In this document: positions 27,037-35,342 of the stretch, one piece after another
Layout: each line of letters begins with the position of its first letter
How positions within the stretch are numbered: position 1 is the stretch's first letter
Origin: Pseudomonas fluorescens
Lineage (GTDB): Bacteria; Pseudomonadota; Gammaproteobacteria; Pseudomonadales; Pseudomonadaceae
Length of the DNA stretch: 64,000 nt
Direction of reading: 5' to 3'
NCBI RefSeq assembly: GCF_902497745.1
Contig: NZ_CABVHJ010000004.1
Location: 24,508 to 88,507 of the forward strand
Position numbers and translations under genes: made by a program
Notes under the pieces: generated by a model
Told to the model about the DNA's origin: nothing
The model's database searches: none
Seen by the model: the letters and a program-made list of their open reading frames with translations, nothing else

Positions 27037-28617
27037 ATGGCGGTCAACAGAGTTACGCCAATGGGCGACACGCAAGATCCGTTTGCCGCGCCCGGTTCCT
27101 GGTTCGGTAGCCTGCGTTGGGTGCGCTGGGTAAAAAATCACTGGCTGTGGCCAATTCTGGCGCTGGCCGCGTTCGTGCGTTTTTATGATCTGACAGCGGC
27201 GGCGATCTGGGGTGATGAAGGCTCCAGCCTGCTGCTGGCGCGCTACTCGCTGAGTGAAATCTGGCAACACGCTGCATTCGATGTGCATCCGCCGCTGTAC
27301 TTCATTCTCTTGCATGGCTGGATCGAGTTGTTCGGGGACGGCATCTTCGCGCTCCGCTGTCTCAGTGCGCTGGCCGGCATTACGGCGGTCGGACTGGGCA
27401 TTTGGCTGGTGGACCGTCTGGCCACTCGACGCGCCGCGTTTATCGCCGGATTGTTGCTCGCACTGCTACCGACCGCGGTGCGCTACAGCCAGGAAGTACG
27501 CATGTACGCGCTGCTTGGGGCGCTGCTGCTCGCCGCGAGCCTGGCGCTGGTCTACTGGATTCGACGCCCGCAACGCCGTCGCTATCTCGTGGTTTACGTG
27601 GTGTTAATGAGTGCGGCGTTCTACACCCATTACTTCGCCGTGCTGGCCGCACTGTGTCACTGGGTTTATCTGCTTGGCATTCGCGTGCAGCGCGGTTATC
27701 GCTTCCGGCATATCCAGCGCACGGACTGGTGGTTGGCGAATCTGGCAATCGGCGTGCTGTACCTGCCCTGGTTACCCAAACTGCTTGATTTGATGCAGCA
27801 CATGCAGCAACTCGAAGTCGGCGGCGATGTCGGTTGGGAGCCAGCGGTGACGCTGGGTTCGCTGCCGTCGATGATCTGGTCATGGCTGATTCAGGACGAT
27901 GGCGAGAGTCTGCCGCTGCTGGTCTTTGGCGCGCTGCCGTTGGCACTGCTGGTGCTGGCAGTTGTCGCCGTCATGCGCGATCGCAGTGTGTCGCGCGGCA
28001 GCATTCTGCTGGCGCTGTACACCGGTCTGCCGCTGTTGCTGGTGTATCTGGTGTCGTTCATTACGCCAGTGTTCATCGAGCGTTATCTGACGGCGTACGC
28101 CCTCGGCCTGCCGATGCTGACGGCGTTGGCCATCGACCGTTTGTACAACCGCGTGCGGATGTTGGCATTGGCTGTGCTGCTGTCGCTGATCGCTGTGGAA
28201 CTGGTCGGCGTGAACAACAACGCCACGGTCGACAGTCATGATCAACTCGACACGGTAGTGACGTACGTCAACCAGCATTTCCTGCCCGGTGACCGCATCG
28301 TCACCAGCGACATGCTCTGGTATCTGAGCTACGTCTACTACGATCGCACCGGGGCGCAGGTGCGCCTCTTCACGCCACCGAAAGCCGATGGCCAATCGAC
28401 GCGGCCAAATGAGTACGGGTTCGGCACGCTGGTAACGAGTGATGTCTATCTGAACAGCCTCGCTGAGCTGGCGGGAAATGGTCGAGTGTGGCTGGTCGGC
28501 AGCTTCGACGGCCCGGAAGAATTCTCACCCTTGCCCGAGACCTGGCAGGTCCGTGCCGAAGTCCACGCCGGCGGACTTAAAGCGCGCTTGTTCACGCCAA
28601 CCCCTCCCGCAGGCTAA
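27037..28617 (+). CDS. GT-C (ArnT/PMT-like, GT39) membrane glycosyltransferase
   Basis: This polytopic membrane protein has 526 residues. The N-terminal luminal motif is DLTAAAIWGDEGSSLLLARY, in which the acidic DE pair is the expected catalytic/metal region of polyprenyl-phosphate-dependent GT-C enzymes. HPPLYFILLHGW and RYSQEVRMYALL are also family hallmarks. About 10 helices are followed by a soluble C-terminal domain. Such enzymes transfer a sugar from a lipid-phosphate donor to lipid A, protein or another acceptor; the acceptor here is unknown. The start at 27037 has AGGA close by, and an ATG at 27061 is also possible. It follows the efflux operon by 55 bases and may be co-transcribed. 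Confidence 0.78.
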   Translation: MAVNRVTPMGDTQDPFAAPGSWFGSLRWVRWVKNHWLWPILALAAFVRFYDLTAAAIWGDEGSSLLLARYSLSEIWQHAAFDVHPPLYFILLHGWIELFGDGIFALRCLSALAGITAVGLGIWLVDRLATRRAAFIAGLLLALLPTAVRYSQEVRMYALLGALLLAASLALVYWIRRPQRRRYLVVYVVLMSAAFYTHYFAVLAALCHWVYLLGIRVQRGYRFRHIQRTDWWLANLAIGVLYLPWLPKLLDLMQHMQQLEVGGDVGWEPAVTLGSLPSMIWSWLIQDDGESLPLLVFGALPLALLVLAVVAVMRDRSVSRGSILLALYTGLPLLLVYLVSFITPVFIERYLTAYALGLPMLTALAIDRLYNRVRMLALAVLLSLIAVELVGVNNNATVDSHDQLDTVVTYVNQHFLPGDRIVTSDMLWYLSYVYYDRTGAQVRLFTPPKADGQSTRPNEYGFGTLVTSDVYLNSLAELAGNGRVWLVGSFDGPEEFSPLPETWQVRAEVHAGGLKARLFTPTPPAG

Positions 28618-28626
28618 CCGCAATCC

Positions 28627-28661
28627 CTGTAGGAGTTGCCGCAGGCTGCGATCTTTTGACC
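28627..28661. repeat. Single copy of the TGTAGGAGCTGCC-type repeat
   Basis: TGTAGGAGTTGCCGCAGGCT and the following GCGATCTTTTGA belong to the second short repeat family in this window (also near 46843, 61780 and 62200). Here it is a lone unit, filling the convergent gap between the glycosyltransferase and slipin genes, where it may act as a bidirectional terminator. Confidence 0.75.
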
Positions 28662-28662
28662 T

Positions 28663-29421
28663 TCAGGATTTCCCCGACAAATCCGCCATACCCTTGAGCA
28701 ATTCGATCGGCAGTGGAAAAACAATCGTCGAACTCTTGTCACCGGCAATCGAACTCAAGGTCTGCATATAGCGCAACTGCATTGCCCCAGGCTGGCGACC
28801 GAGCATTTCCGCTGCCTGCATGAGTTTTTCCGAGGCTTGCAGTTCGCCTTCGGCGTGAATCACCTTGGCCCGACGTTCGCGCTCGGCTTCCGCCTGTTTG
28901 GCGATGGCGCGGACCATCGATTCGTTGAGATCGACATGCTTGATCTCGACGTTGGCGACCTTGATCCCCCAGGCGTCGGTCTGTGCGTCGAGCACCTGCT
29001 GGATGTCGATGTTCAACTGCTCGCGCTCGGCCAACAGTTCATCCAGTTCGTGCTTGCCGAGCACCGCCCGCAGGGTGGTTTGCGCCAGTTGGCTGGTGGC
29101 AGAAAGATAATCCTCGACCTGAATAATCGCCTTCTGCGGATCCAGAACGCGGAAATACAGCACAGCGTTGACCTTCACCGAGACGTTGTCGCGGGTGATC
29201 ACGTCCTGCGGCGGCACGTCGAGCACCACGGTGCGCAGGTCGACCCGAACCATTTGCTGCACCACCGGAATCAGCAGGATCAGCCCTGGGCCTTTGACTT
29301 GCCAGAAGCGGCCAAGCTGAAATACCACGCCGCGCTCGTATTCACGCAGGATGCGGAACGTCGAGCCGGCGAGAACTATCACCAACAGTAGCAGCGCAAC
29401 AAAACCGATTTGCAGACCCAT
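28663..29421 (-). CDS. Slipin / stomatin-like SPFH-domain membrane protein
   Basis: The protein has 252 residues. One N-terminal membrane segment (about 4-22) is followed by an SPFH/band 7 domain ([20 protein letters not shown], then [20 protein letters not shown]) and a charged coiled coil ([20 protein letters not shown]). Slipins form oligomeric membrane scaffolds and are usually paired with NfeD proteins, as here. The ATG at 29421 has GGAG at a 7-base spacing. A GTG at 29427 would overlap the nfeD stop (GTGA). The two genes are clearly an operon. Confidence 0.9.
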   Translation of the reverse strand: MGLQIGFVALLLLVIVLAGSTFRILREYERGVVFQLGRFWQVKGPGLILLIPVVQQMVRVDLRTVVLDVPPQDVITRDNVSVKVNAVLYFRVLDPQKAIIQVEDYLSATSQLAQTTLRAVLGKHELDELLAEREQLNIDIQQVLDAQTDAWGIKVANVEIKHVDLNESMVRAIAKQAEAERERRAKVIHAEGELQASEKLMQAAEMLGRQPGAMQLRYMQTLSSIAGDKSSTIVFPLPIELLKGMADLSGKS

Positions 29422-29423
29422 GA

Positions 29424-29954
29424 TCACTCTCCGAGCGGTGCCGCGTCAGTCGCGGCCACTTGCAGCAACAATCCCTTGTGACCCACCACGCGCACCGATT
29501 GCCCGGTTTGCAGCGGGGTGGCGCTAAGCACTTGCCAGCGTTCACCTTGCAGTTGCACCCAGCCGTTACGGGCATCGCCCGGTTGCACTGTGGTGATCGC
29601 GGTCACACTGCCGAGCAGGCCGGCGTCGCCACTGACGGCGTGGCGCGGGCGGGTTTTCAGGGCGCGAATTACCAGCGCGAGCAACAGCAGGGCGCTGATC
29701 AGACCGAGACCGATCATCATCAGCACCGGCAACTCGGCGTTGCTCAGAATCAGCGCACCGATGACGAACATGATGATGCCGCCCAGCCCGATCACTCCGT
29801 AATTGGGCAGTGCAGCTTCAGCGATCAGGAAGACGATGCCCAAGGTAATCAGCCACAAACCGGCCGGACTCATCGGCGGCAACGGAGTGTCGGCGGCGAG
29901 GGCTGAGCCGCTGATCAGCAGGAGTAAGACAAACGCACAACATCGGCTGTTCAC
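29424..29954 (-). CDS. NfeD-family short membrane protein
   Basis: The protein has 176 residues: a signal peptide or first helix ([19 protein letters not shown]), three or four membrane segments ([20 protein letters not shown] onwards) and a C-terminal OB-fold ([20 protein letters not shown] to the end). This is a short NfeD form lacking the ClpP-like protease domain. These bind slipin C-termini through the OB fold. The start is GTG at 29954 because GGAGG lies 5 bases upstream; an ATG at 29975 would put that site inside the gene. It is upstream of and coupled to the slipin gene. Confidence 0.85.
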   Translation of the reverse strand: MNSRCCAFVLLLLISGSALAADTPLPPMSPAGLWLITLGIVFLIAEAALPNYGVIGLGGIIMFVIGALILSNAELPVLMMIGLGLISALLLLALVIRALKTRPRHAVSGDAGLLGSVTAITTVQPGDARNGWVQLQGERWQVLSATPLQTGQSVRVVGHKGLLLQVAATDAAPLGE

Positions 29955-30129
29955 GTGACCCTCCGCGAGCGTCATGGGCTGGTTCTTTCAGTCTAGTTGA
30001 GGGTTGTCCTGTATGAATTTTGATCAATGTGCAGATATGTCCGGTGAGCGGATTTCCCTGCGCCAAACCCCCGCCGAACTAGACTCAAAGACACGGCAAT
30101 CACCGTTCAGCGCAACACCGAGGTGCATT

Positions 30130-30591
30130 ATGCGTATGGCAAGAAAGGTGCAGAGCAGCCTGAACCGGGCGCACTGCGAATACGACATCGTCGCCCACCG
30201 ACACTCGTCCAGCAGCCTGGAAACCGCACGAGTCGCCGGGGTGCCCGCTGAGCGCGTGGCCAAATCGATCATCCTCGACGACCACCACGGGCACTATCTG
30301 ATGGCCGTGCTGCCGGCCAGCCGTCACCTGGACCTGAGCAAAGTGCGCACCAGCGGCGAATGGCAACTGACCCGCGAAAGCAATCTGGCGCACATCTTCG
30401 ATGATTGCGAACGCGGCGCGGTGCCACCGCTGGGTGGCTCCTATGGCCTGGACATGGTCATCGACCCGTTGCTGACGCGGCAGAAGGACATTTATCTGGA
30501 GGCGGGCAACCACAACTATCTGCTGCACATGAGCATGCCCGAGTTTCTGAAAATGGTGCCGCATGCCGAAGTGCGGGAGTTGAGTGATTAG
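30130..30591 (+). CDS. YbaK/EbsC-type aminoacyl-tRNA deacylase
   Basis: This cytoplasmic protein of 153 residues has the YbaK/ProX fold. Its family hydrolyses mischarged aminoacyl-tRNAs in trans. Visible family features are VPAERVAKSIILDD with the conserved Lys, and GAVPPLGGSYGLDMVIDP with the GxxPP loop. The ATG at 30130 starts MRMARKVQ and has AGGTG just upstream. In-frame starts further upstream (30004) would add a tail without homology. The substrate amino acid cannot be told from sequence. Confidence 0.8.
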   Translation: MRMARKVQSSLNRAHCEYDIVAHRHSSSSLETARVAGVPAERVAKSIILDDHHGHYLMAVLPASRHLDLSKVRTSGEWQLTRESNLAHIFDDCERGAVPPLGGSYGLDMVIDPLLTRQKDIYLEAGNHNYLLHMSMPEFLKMVPHAEVRELSD

Positions 30592-30610
30592 GATTTGTGG
30601 TGCCGGCACT

Positions 30611-30667
30611 GACGCCTTCGCGAGCAGGTTGATTGCATTCCCCTGTGGGAGCGAGCCTGCTCGCGAA
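30611..30667. repeat. REPIN with a truncated left REP
   Basis: A truncated left REP (GACGCCTTCGCGAGCAGG, 30611-30628) faces a full REP at 30644-30667. The left copy has lost its CTCGCTCCCACA part. It lies between the deacylase and DUF2789 genes. Confidence 0.8.
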
Positions 30668-30705
30668 TAATCTTCCAAACACCCCGTTTTTGAAGGAACT
30701 CAGCA

Positions 30706-30951
30706 ATGGAGCAACCAATCCACAGCCTCCCATCCCTGTTCAAACAACTCGGCCTGGACAACGATCCGATCAGCATCGACAAATTCATCGCCACCCATTC
30801 CCCGCTCAAACCCGAGCTGCATTTGGCTGATGCGTTTTTCTGGACGGAGAGCCAGTCGCAGTTTTTGCGTGACGAGATTCTGGATGATGCCGATTGGGCG
30901 GAGGTGGTGGATCAGTTGGATGTGTTGTTGCGTAAGGGCAGAAGTGTGTAA
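30706..30951 (+). CDS. DUF2789 family small protein
   Basis: This is a small cytoplasmic protein of 81 residues, acidic and helical. HLADAFFWTESQSQFLRDEI and the preceding SLFKQLGLDND are what I recall of DUF2789, a family of unknown function of about 75-80 residues in gamma-proteobacteria. The ATG has GAAGGA upstream. Its last codons and stop run into the first A-tract repeat (30947 on), so the repeat array begins inside this gene. Confidence 0.7.
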   Translation: MEQPIHSLPSLFKQLGLDNDPISIDKFIATHSPLKPELHLADAFFWTESQSQFLRDEILDDADWAEVVDQLDVLLRKGRSV

Positions 30952-31008
30952 AAAAAATTGTAGGAAAAGGCTGAAATGTAAAAAAAACATGCGCGATGTA
31001 AAAAAAAA
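30947..31008 (+). repeat. Three direct TGTAAAAAAAA repeats upstream of fic
   Basis: TGT followed by a run of 8 or 9 A occurs at 30947, 30977 and 30997, spaced 30 and 20 bp apart, that is near three and two helical turns. A T-tract (31032-31039) follows directly before the Fic start. This resembles an array of operators or bent-DNA sites on one face of the helix. No known regulator is assigned. Confidence 0.6.
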
Positions 31009-31039
31009 CGGGCTTTAATCGTCGCAGTGAATTTTTTTT

Positions 31040-32530
31040 ATGTGGACGATGACGATGCCAACTGTTGGATATGCCCACCTGCGTGATGCGCTGAAGCTTA
31101 ATGCATTTGCCCCCAAGCGCATTGCGATGATCAAACCGGTTACCCGGATTACCTTGATCGGTGAGTGTCTAGCGGTTCCAAACGGCGTCGCGCCGGCACA
31201 GGGTTCGACACTTGAGCACATCTTGTTTGCTCTGAAGCATGAGGGAATAAACCTGTGCATTCTTGCTCAGGCGCTTGAAACCGTTGAAGCGGACGAGTTG
31301 CTAGGTGAGTTGAGCCGATCACCTAACGGGGTATTTATCCGCAAGGCCTGTTTTCTTTGGGAAAGTTTCACGGGCAAACAGCTGGAATATTCCGTACCGG
31401 TTCGGGGCAACGTTGTCGCTTTGTTTGATCCCAAGCGTTATGTCACCGGGCCTGCAATTCGAAATAGTCGTTGGCGGGTAGATTTTAACGGGTTGGGGTC
31501 AATGCGTTACTGCGCCACAGTCGAGCGTACGACGGAGCTGCAGGCGCTGCTTGATCTGGACATCCTTGGTCGAGCCCAGGCTTTTATGGCGACGTTGCCG
31601 CCGGAAATGATGGATCGGGCAATCAATTGGGCCTATCTGCATGAGACCCGCGATTCTTTCGCCATTGAGAAAGAAGAGCCCAACGAAGAAAAGTCGCGCC
31701 GTTTTGTTCGGCTTCTCCGCCAAGCCCATGAGCGAACAGAGTTGAGCGAGGACTATTTGGTCGAGTTGCAGAACAGTACGGTTTCCAATCCTTTCGATAA
31801 AGCTGTGCTTTTCCGTCATGAACAGAACCATTTACACAACGGCTTGAGAGGCGCAGCTGGCGTCAGCTATGTCCCGCCTCCACCGCAATTGTGCAGGGAG
31901 TTGATGGACGAGTTGATGAGTTTTGCCAATCACTCTGCCAAGCAGGTTGATCCGTTGATAGCTGCAGCGGTTGTGGCTTTCGGGTTTGTCTTTCTTCACC
32001 CGTTCATGGATGGCAATGGTCGACTTTCACGTTTCCTGATTCACCAGACGCTTTGCCACTCTGGCGCTCTAAAAAATGGTTTGTTGTTACCGGTTTCCGT
32101 AGCGATGAAACACGAAGAGTCTGGCTATCTCGAAGCGTTAAAGGAGTTCTCGAAACCAGCAAGAGAGTTCTGGAATGTCACTTGGCTGGATGCTGATCAG
32201 ATGACTTTCGATTTTATTGGGCACGACTCAATCTATCGATTCTGGGACGGGACTCAATGTGCAGAATTTACCTTGCAGATGGCCTTGCGAGCATTGGAAG
32301 TGGAGCTGCGCGAGGAGACCGAGTTTCTTGAAAAATACGACTACGTCATCAAAGAGGTGAATGGGCGTTTTGACGTACGGGGGAGCGACCTCTCGAAACT
32401 GGTAATGATGTGTCTGGACAACGGTGACAAAGTTTCAAAGCATCGACGTAAGCAGTTCCAGTTCAGCGTGCCGGAGGAGGTTTTCGATTTCATTGAGCAG
32501 ATAGCGGGTGATTTCGATTCGGTAAGCTAA
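31040..32530 (+). CDS. Fic-domain protein (putative AMPylase) with N-terminal inhibitory helix
   Basis: The protein has 496 residues. The catalytic motif HPFMDGNGRLSR is complete at about 320-331, with the His, Asp/Asn and Arg needed for transfer of AMP or another nucleotide to a target hydroxyl. About 110 residues upstream, S206-F-A-I-E210-K is in place of the class II inhibitory motif S/T-x3-E-G/N, with Lys at the last position. The N-terminal 200 residues are a Fic N-terminal region, and the C-terminus is basic (KVSKHRRKQFQF) and could bind nucleic acid. GC is visibly lower than in neighbours and codons are less biased, suggesting acquisition by transfer. The start at 31040 lacks a good ribosome-binding site; ATGs at 31049 and 31055 are alternatives. 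No partner antitoxin gene is adjacent. Confidence 0.85.
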   Translation: MWTMTMPTVGYAHLRDALKLNAFAPKRIAMIKPVTRITLIGECLAVPNGVAPAQGSTLEHILFALKHEGINLCILAQALETVEADELLGELSRSPNGVFIRKACFLWESFTGKQLEYSVPVRGNVVALFDPKRYVTGPAIRNSRWRVDFNGLGSMRYCATVERTTELQALLDLDILGRAQAFMATLPPEMMDRAINWAYLHETRDSFAIEKEEPNEEKSRRFVRLLRQAHERTELSEDYLVELQNSTVSNPFDKAVLFRHEQNHLHNGLRGAAGVSYVPPPPQLCRELMDELMSFANHSAKQVDPLIAAAVVAFGFVFLHPFMDGNGRLSRFLIHQTLCHSGALKNGLLLPVSVAMKHEESGYLEALKEFSKPAREFWNVTWLDADQMTFDFIGHDSIYRFWDGTQCAEFTLQMALRALEVELREETEFLEKYDYVIKEVNGRFDVRGSDLSKLVMMCLDNGDKVSKHRRKQFQFSVPEEVFDFIEQIAGDFDSVS

Positions 32531-32557
32531 CCCTGAACAGGCAATTTGTTTCAAAAC

Positions 32558-32605
32558 TTGACTGAAATTCCCCTCAAATGCGATATTGATAGTTAGCAAA
32601 CTAAC
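32558..32605 (+). promoter_or_regulatory. Promoter and MarR-type operator of the FUSC efflux operon
   Basis: TTGACT (32558-32563), 18 bases, then GATATT (32582-32587) form a plausible sigma-70 promoter. The perfect inverted repeat GTTAG-CAAA-CTAAC (32592-32605) covers the expected start of transcription. It lies 3 bases before the GTG of the MarR gene, a classic place for autorepression. Confidence 0.65.
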
Positions 32606-32608
32606 AGT

Positions 32609-33076
32609 GTGCATTTCCCCGTGCCGAACGATCTCGACGCTCTCCAGATGAACATCAGCAGTGCCATGGTGGTGGCCGCCAGGCATTGGCGGAAGATCTG
32701 CCAGACCACGCTGGTCAACTATGGAATCTCCGAAGCCTGCGCCGTCCCGCTGCTAATGATCGGGCGTCTGGGCGAGGGCGTGCGTCAGGTGCAAGTGGCG
32801 CAGGCGGCCGGGATGGAGAGTCCGTCGCTGGTGCGTCTGCTCGATCAGTTGTGCCAGTCCGGTTACGTCTGCCGCACCGAAGATGCTCAGGATCGCCGGG
32901 CCAAGTGCCTGAGCCTGACTGACACCGGTCGAGAACTGGTGCAGGCGGTCGAGATCGAACTGGTGCGCTTGCGTCATGAGGTGCTCGAAGGCATCGATCA
33001 AAGCGATCTGGAAGCTACGCTTCGGGTACTCAGAGCTTTTGAGGCGGCCAACCCGCCATTGGTGGTTAATTCTTGA
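32609..33076 (+). CDS. MarR-family transcriptional regulator of efflux operon
   Basis: The protein has 155 residues with a winged-helix domain; the wing region reads RTEDAQDRRAKCLSLTDTGR and the recognition helix region AAGMESPSLVRLLDQLCQSG. MarR proteins repress efflux genes and release DNA on binding phenolic or similar ligands. The GTG at 32609 begins almost at the inferred transcript start, leaving no room for a Shine-Dalgarno; ATG 32648 is the alternative start. It overlaps the FUSC gene by 4 bases (TTGA), so repressor and pump are one transcript. Confidence 0.88.
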   Translation: MHFPVPNDLDALQMNISSAMVVAARHWRKICQTTLVNYGISEACAVPLLMIGRLGEGVRQVQVAQAAGMESPSLVRLLDQLCQSGYVCRTEDAQDRRAKCLSLTDTGRELVQAVEIELVRLRHEVLEGIDQSDLEATLRVLRAFEAANPPLVVNS

Positions 33077-35136
33077 ACGGTTTTTTCTCTGGCATTCCGC
33101 CGGCCCGTGACTGGTTCTACGGGGTGCGGACTTTTGCAGCGTCGATGATTGCGCTGTACATCGCCTTGCTCATGCAAATGCCGCGTCCGTATTGGGCGAT
33201 GGCCACGGTGTACATCGTCTCCAGCCCGTTTCTCGGCCCGACCAGTTCCAAAGCGTTGTACCGCGCCATTGGCACCTTTCTTGGTGCAGCGGCGGCAGTT
33301 TTTTTCGTGCCGATGTTCGTCCAGAGCCCTTATGTGCTGGTGGTAGTCATCGCGCTGTGGACGGGGATTTTGTTGTTCCTGTCCCTGCAACTGCGCACGG
33401 CCAACAACTATGCATTGATGCTCGCCGGTTACACCCTGCCGCTGATTGCCTTGCCGGTGGTGGATAACCCGCTGGCGGTGTGGGACGTAGCAGAGGCGCG
33501 CACCGAAGAGATTTTTCTCGGCATCGCCGTTGCCGCCGTGGTCGGCGCGATGTTCTGGCCGCGCCGTCTGGCACCCGTATTCAACGACGCGGTGAGCAAG
33601 TGGTTCGCCGATGCCACGACTTACAGCCTGAAATTCCTCAGCCGCGACGTGCAGCCCGAAGAAGTCACTGCGCTGCGCATGGCCATGGTTGCCAACTTCA
33701 ACAGCCTCGAATTGATGATCGGCCAGTTGCCCCACGAAGGCGCACTACCGCAAACCGTGCGCAACACCAAAGAACTGCGCGGGCGGATGATTCATCTGTT
33801 GCCAGTGATCGATGCGCTGGAAGATTCGCTCTACGCCCTAGAGCGGCGCACACCAGAGCTGGTGGAAAAGTTCGCACCGCTGCTGGCCGCAACCCGCGAA
33901 TGGCTCGCTCATCAGAACGCCGATCTCGACCGCTGGCAAGCGCTGAAAGATCAGCTCGAAGCCCTGCAACCGAGTGCCGAAGCACTGGAAGACCGCAAAC
34001 AACTGCTGTTCTCCAACTCGATTTATCGCCTCGGCGAATTCATCGATTTATGGCAGGACTGCCGCAGTCTGCAGGACGCGATTCTCTGCGAGCGCCAGGA
34101 CAGCTGGCGCGCGGTCTACCGTCACTGGCGCCTCGGTCGTCTGACGCCGTTCATTGATCGTGGGCTGATGCTCTACTCGGCGGCCTCGACCGTTCTGGCG
34201 ATCATCACCGCCTCGGTGCTGTGGATTCTGCTCGGCTGGCCGGACGGCGGCAGCGCGGTGATTCTCGCCGCGGTGGCCTGTAGCTTCTTCGCCTCGATGG
34301 ACGACCCGGCACCGCAGATTTACCGGTTCTTTTTCTGGACCGGCATGTCGGTGCTGTTCGCCAGCCTTTACCTGTTTTTGATTCTGCCCAACCTGCATGA
34401 TTTCCCGATGCTGGTGCTGGCGTTTTCCATCCCGTTCATCTGCGTCGGCACCCTGACGGTGCAGCCGCGGTTCTTCCTCGGCATGCTGCTGACGCTGGTC
34501 AACACCTCCTCATTCATCAGTATTCAGGGGGCTTACGACGCGGACTTTTTTGCCTTCGTGAACTCCAACCTCGCGGGTCCGTTAGGGCTGTTGTTCGCGT
34601 TTATCTGGACGCTGGTCGCACGCCCGTTCGGTGCCGAACTGGCGGCGAAACGCCTGACGCGTTTCAGCTGGAAAGACATCGTCCACATGACCGAGCCGGC
34701 CAACCTTGCCGAACACCGCAAATTGGGCGTGCAGTTGCTCGATCGACTGATGCAGCATCTGCCGCGTCTGGCCCTCACCGGCCAGGACACCGGCATCGCC
34801 ATGCGCGAAGTGCGCGTCGGCCTGAACCTGCTCGACTTGCTCGCCTACACCCCACGGGTGACCGGCGCGCCGAACGCGCTGCTGCAGCAAGTGGTCAGTG
34901 AAGTCGGCGAGTATTTCCGCGCTTGCCTCAAGGCCGGCGAACGCTTGCCGGCGCCAGCGCCGTTATTGATGACCCTCGATCGCACTCGTCGCGCACTCAA
35001 TGGCCACGGCGACGATGAAACCCGTCTGAACCTGTTGCACGCCTTGAGCGGTTTGCGTCTGGCGCTGCTGCCCGGCGTCGAATTCGTCTCCAGTGCCGAC
35101 TCCGAAGAACCGCTGCCCGATGGAGCGCCCCTATGA
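33073..35136 (+). CDS. FUSC-family (AaeB-like) inner-membrane efflux protein
   Basis: The product has 687 residues, with two blocks of about five membrane helices (about 15-150 and 370-510) each followed by a cytoplasmic helical domain. This is the layout of AaeB and fusaric-acid-resistance transporters. Family stretches include RTFAASMIALYIALLMQMPR and PYWAMATVYIVSSPFLGPTS. TTG is the likely start, overlapping the MarR stop. It is the energised component of a pump exporting aromatic acids such as p-hydroxybenzoate or fusaric acid; substrate is inferred from the family only. DUF1656, HlyD and OMF genes follow with 4-base overlaps. Confidence 0.9.
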   Translation: MNGFFSGIPPARDWFYGVRTFAASMIALYIALLMQMPRPYWAMATVYIVSSPFLGPTSSKALYRAIGTFLGAAAAVFFVPMFVQSPYVLVVVIALWTGILLFLSLQLRTANNYALMLAGYTLPLIALPVVDNPLAVWDVAEARTEEIFLGIAVAAVVGAMFWPRRLAPVFNDAVSKWFADATTYSLKFLSRDVQPEEVTALRMAMVANFNSLELMIGQLPHEGALPQTVRNTKELRGRMIHLLPVIDALEDSLYALERRTPELVEKFAPLLAATREWLAHQNADLDRWQALKDQLEALQPSAEALEDRKQLLFSNSIYRLGEFIDLWQDCRSLQDAILCERQDSWRAVYRHWRLGRLTPFIDRGLMLYSAASTVLAIITASVLWILLGWPDGGSAVILAAVACSFFASMDDPAPQIYRFFFWTGMSVLFASLYLFLILPNLHDFPMLVLAFSIPFICVGTLTVQPRFFLGMLLTLVNTSSFISIQGAYDADFFAFVNSNLAGPLGLLFAFIWTLVARPFGAELAAKRLTRFSWKDIVHMTEPANLAEHRKLGVQLLDRLMQHLPRLALTGQDTGIAMREVRVGLNLLDLLAYTPRVTGAPNALLQQVVSEVGEYFRACLKAGERLPAPAPLLMTLDRTRRALNGHGDDETRLNLLHALSGLRLALLPGVEFVSSADSEEPLPDGAPL

Positions 35137-35342
35137 TCGGTGATCTGGACATCAGCGGCATTTTCCTGCCGACCCTGCTGGTGTTGATGGGCATCACTTA
35201 TGTGCTGTTTTTGCTGGTGCATGCCGTGCTCACGCGCGTGCACTTTTACCGTCTGGTCTGGCACCGGGCATTGTTCAACGTGGCCCTCTACGCGGTACTG
35301 CTGTACGGCGTGGACTCACTCAGTCGATACCTGATGACATGA
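35133..35342 (+). CDS. DUF1656 (AaeX-like) small membrane protein
   Basis: The protein has 69 residues and two membrane helices (about 9-30 and 46-63), with the family pattern MIGDLDISGIFLPTLLVLMG. DUF1656 proteins sit between the FUSC and HlyD genes of aae-type operons; their exact role is unknown. Start and stop overlap both neighbours by 4 bases. Confidence 0.88.
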   Translation: MIGDLDISGIFLPTLLVLMGITYVLFLLVHAVLTRVHFYRLVWHRALFNVALYAVLLYGVDSLSRYLMT

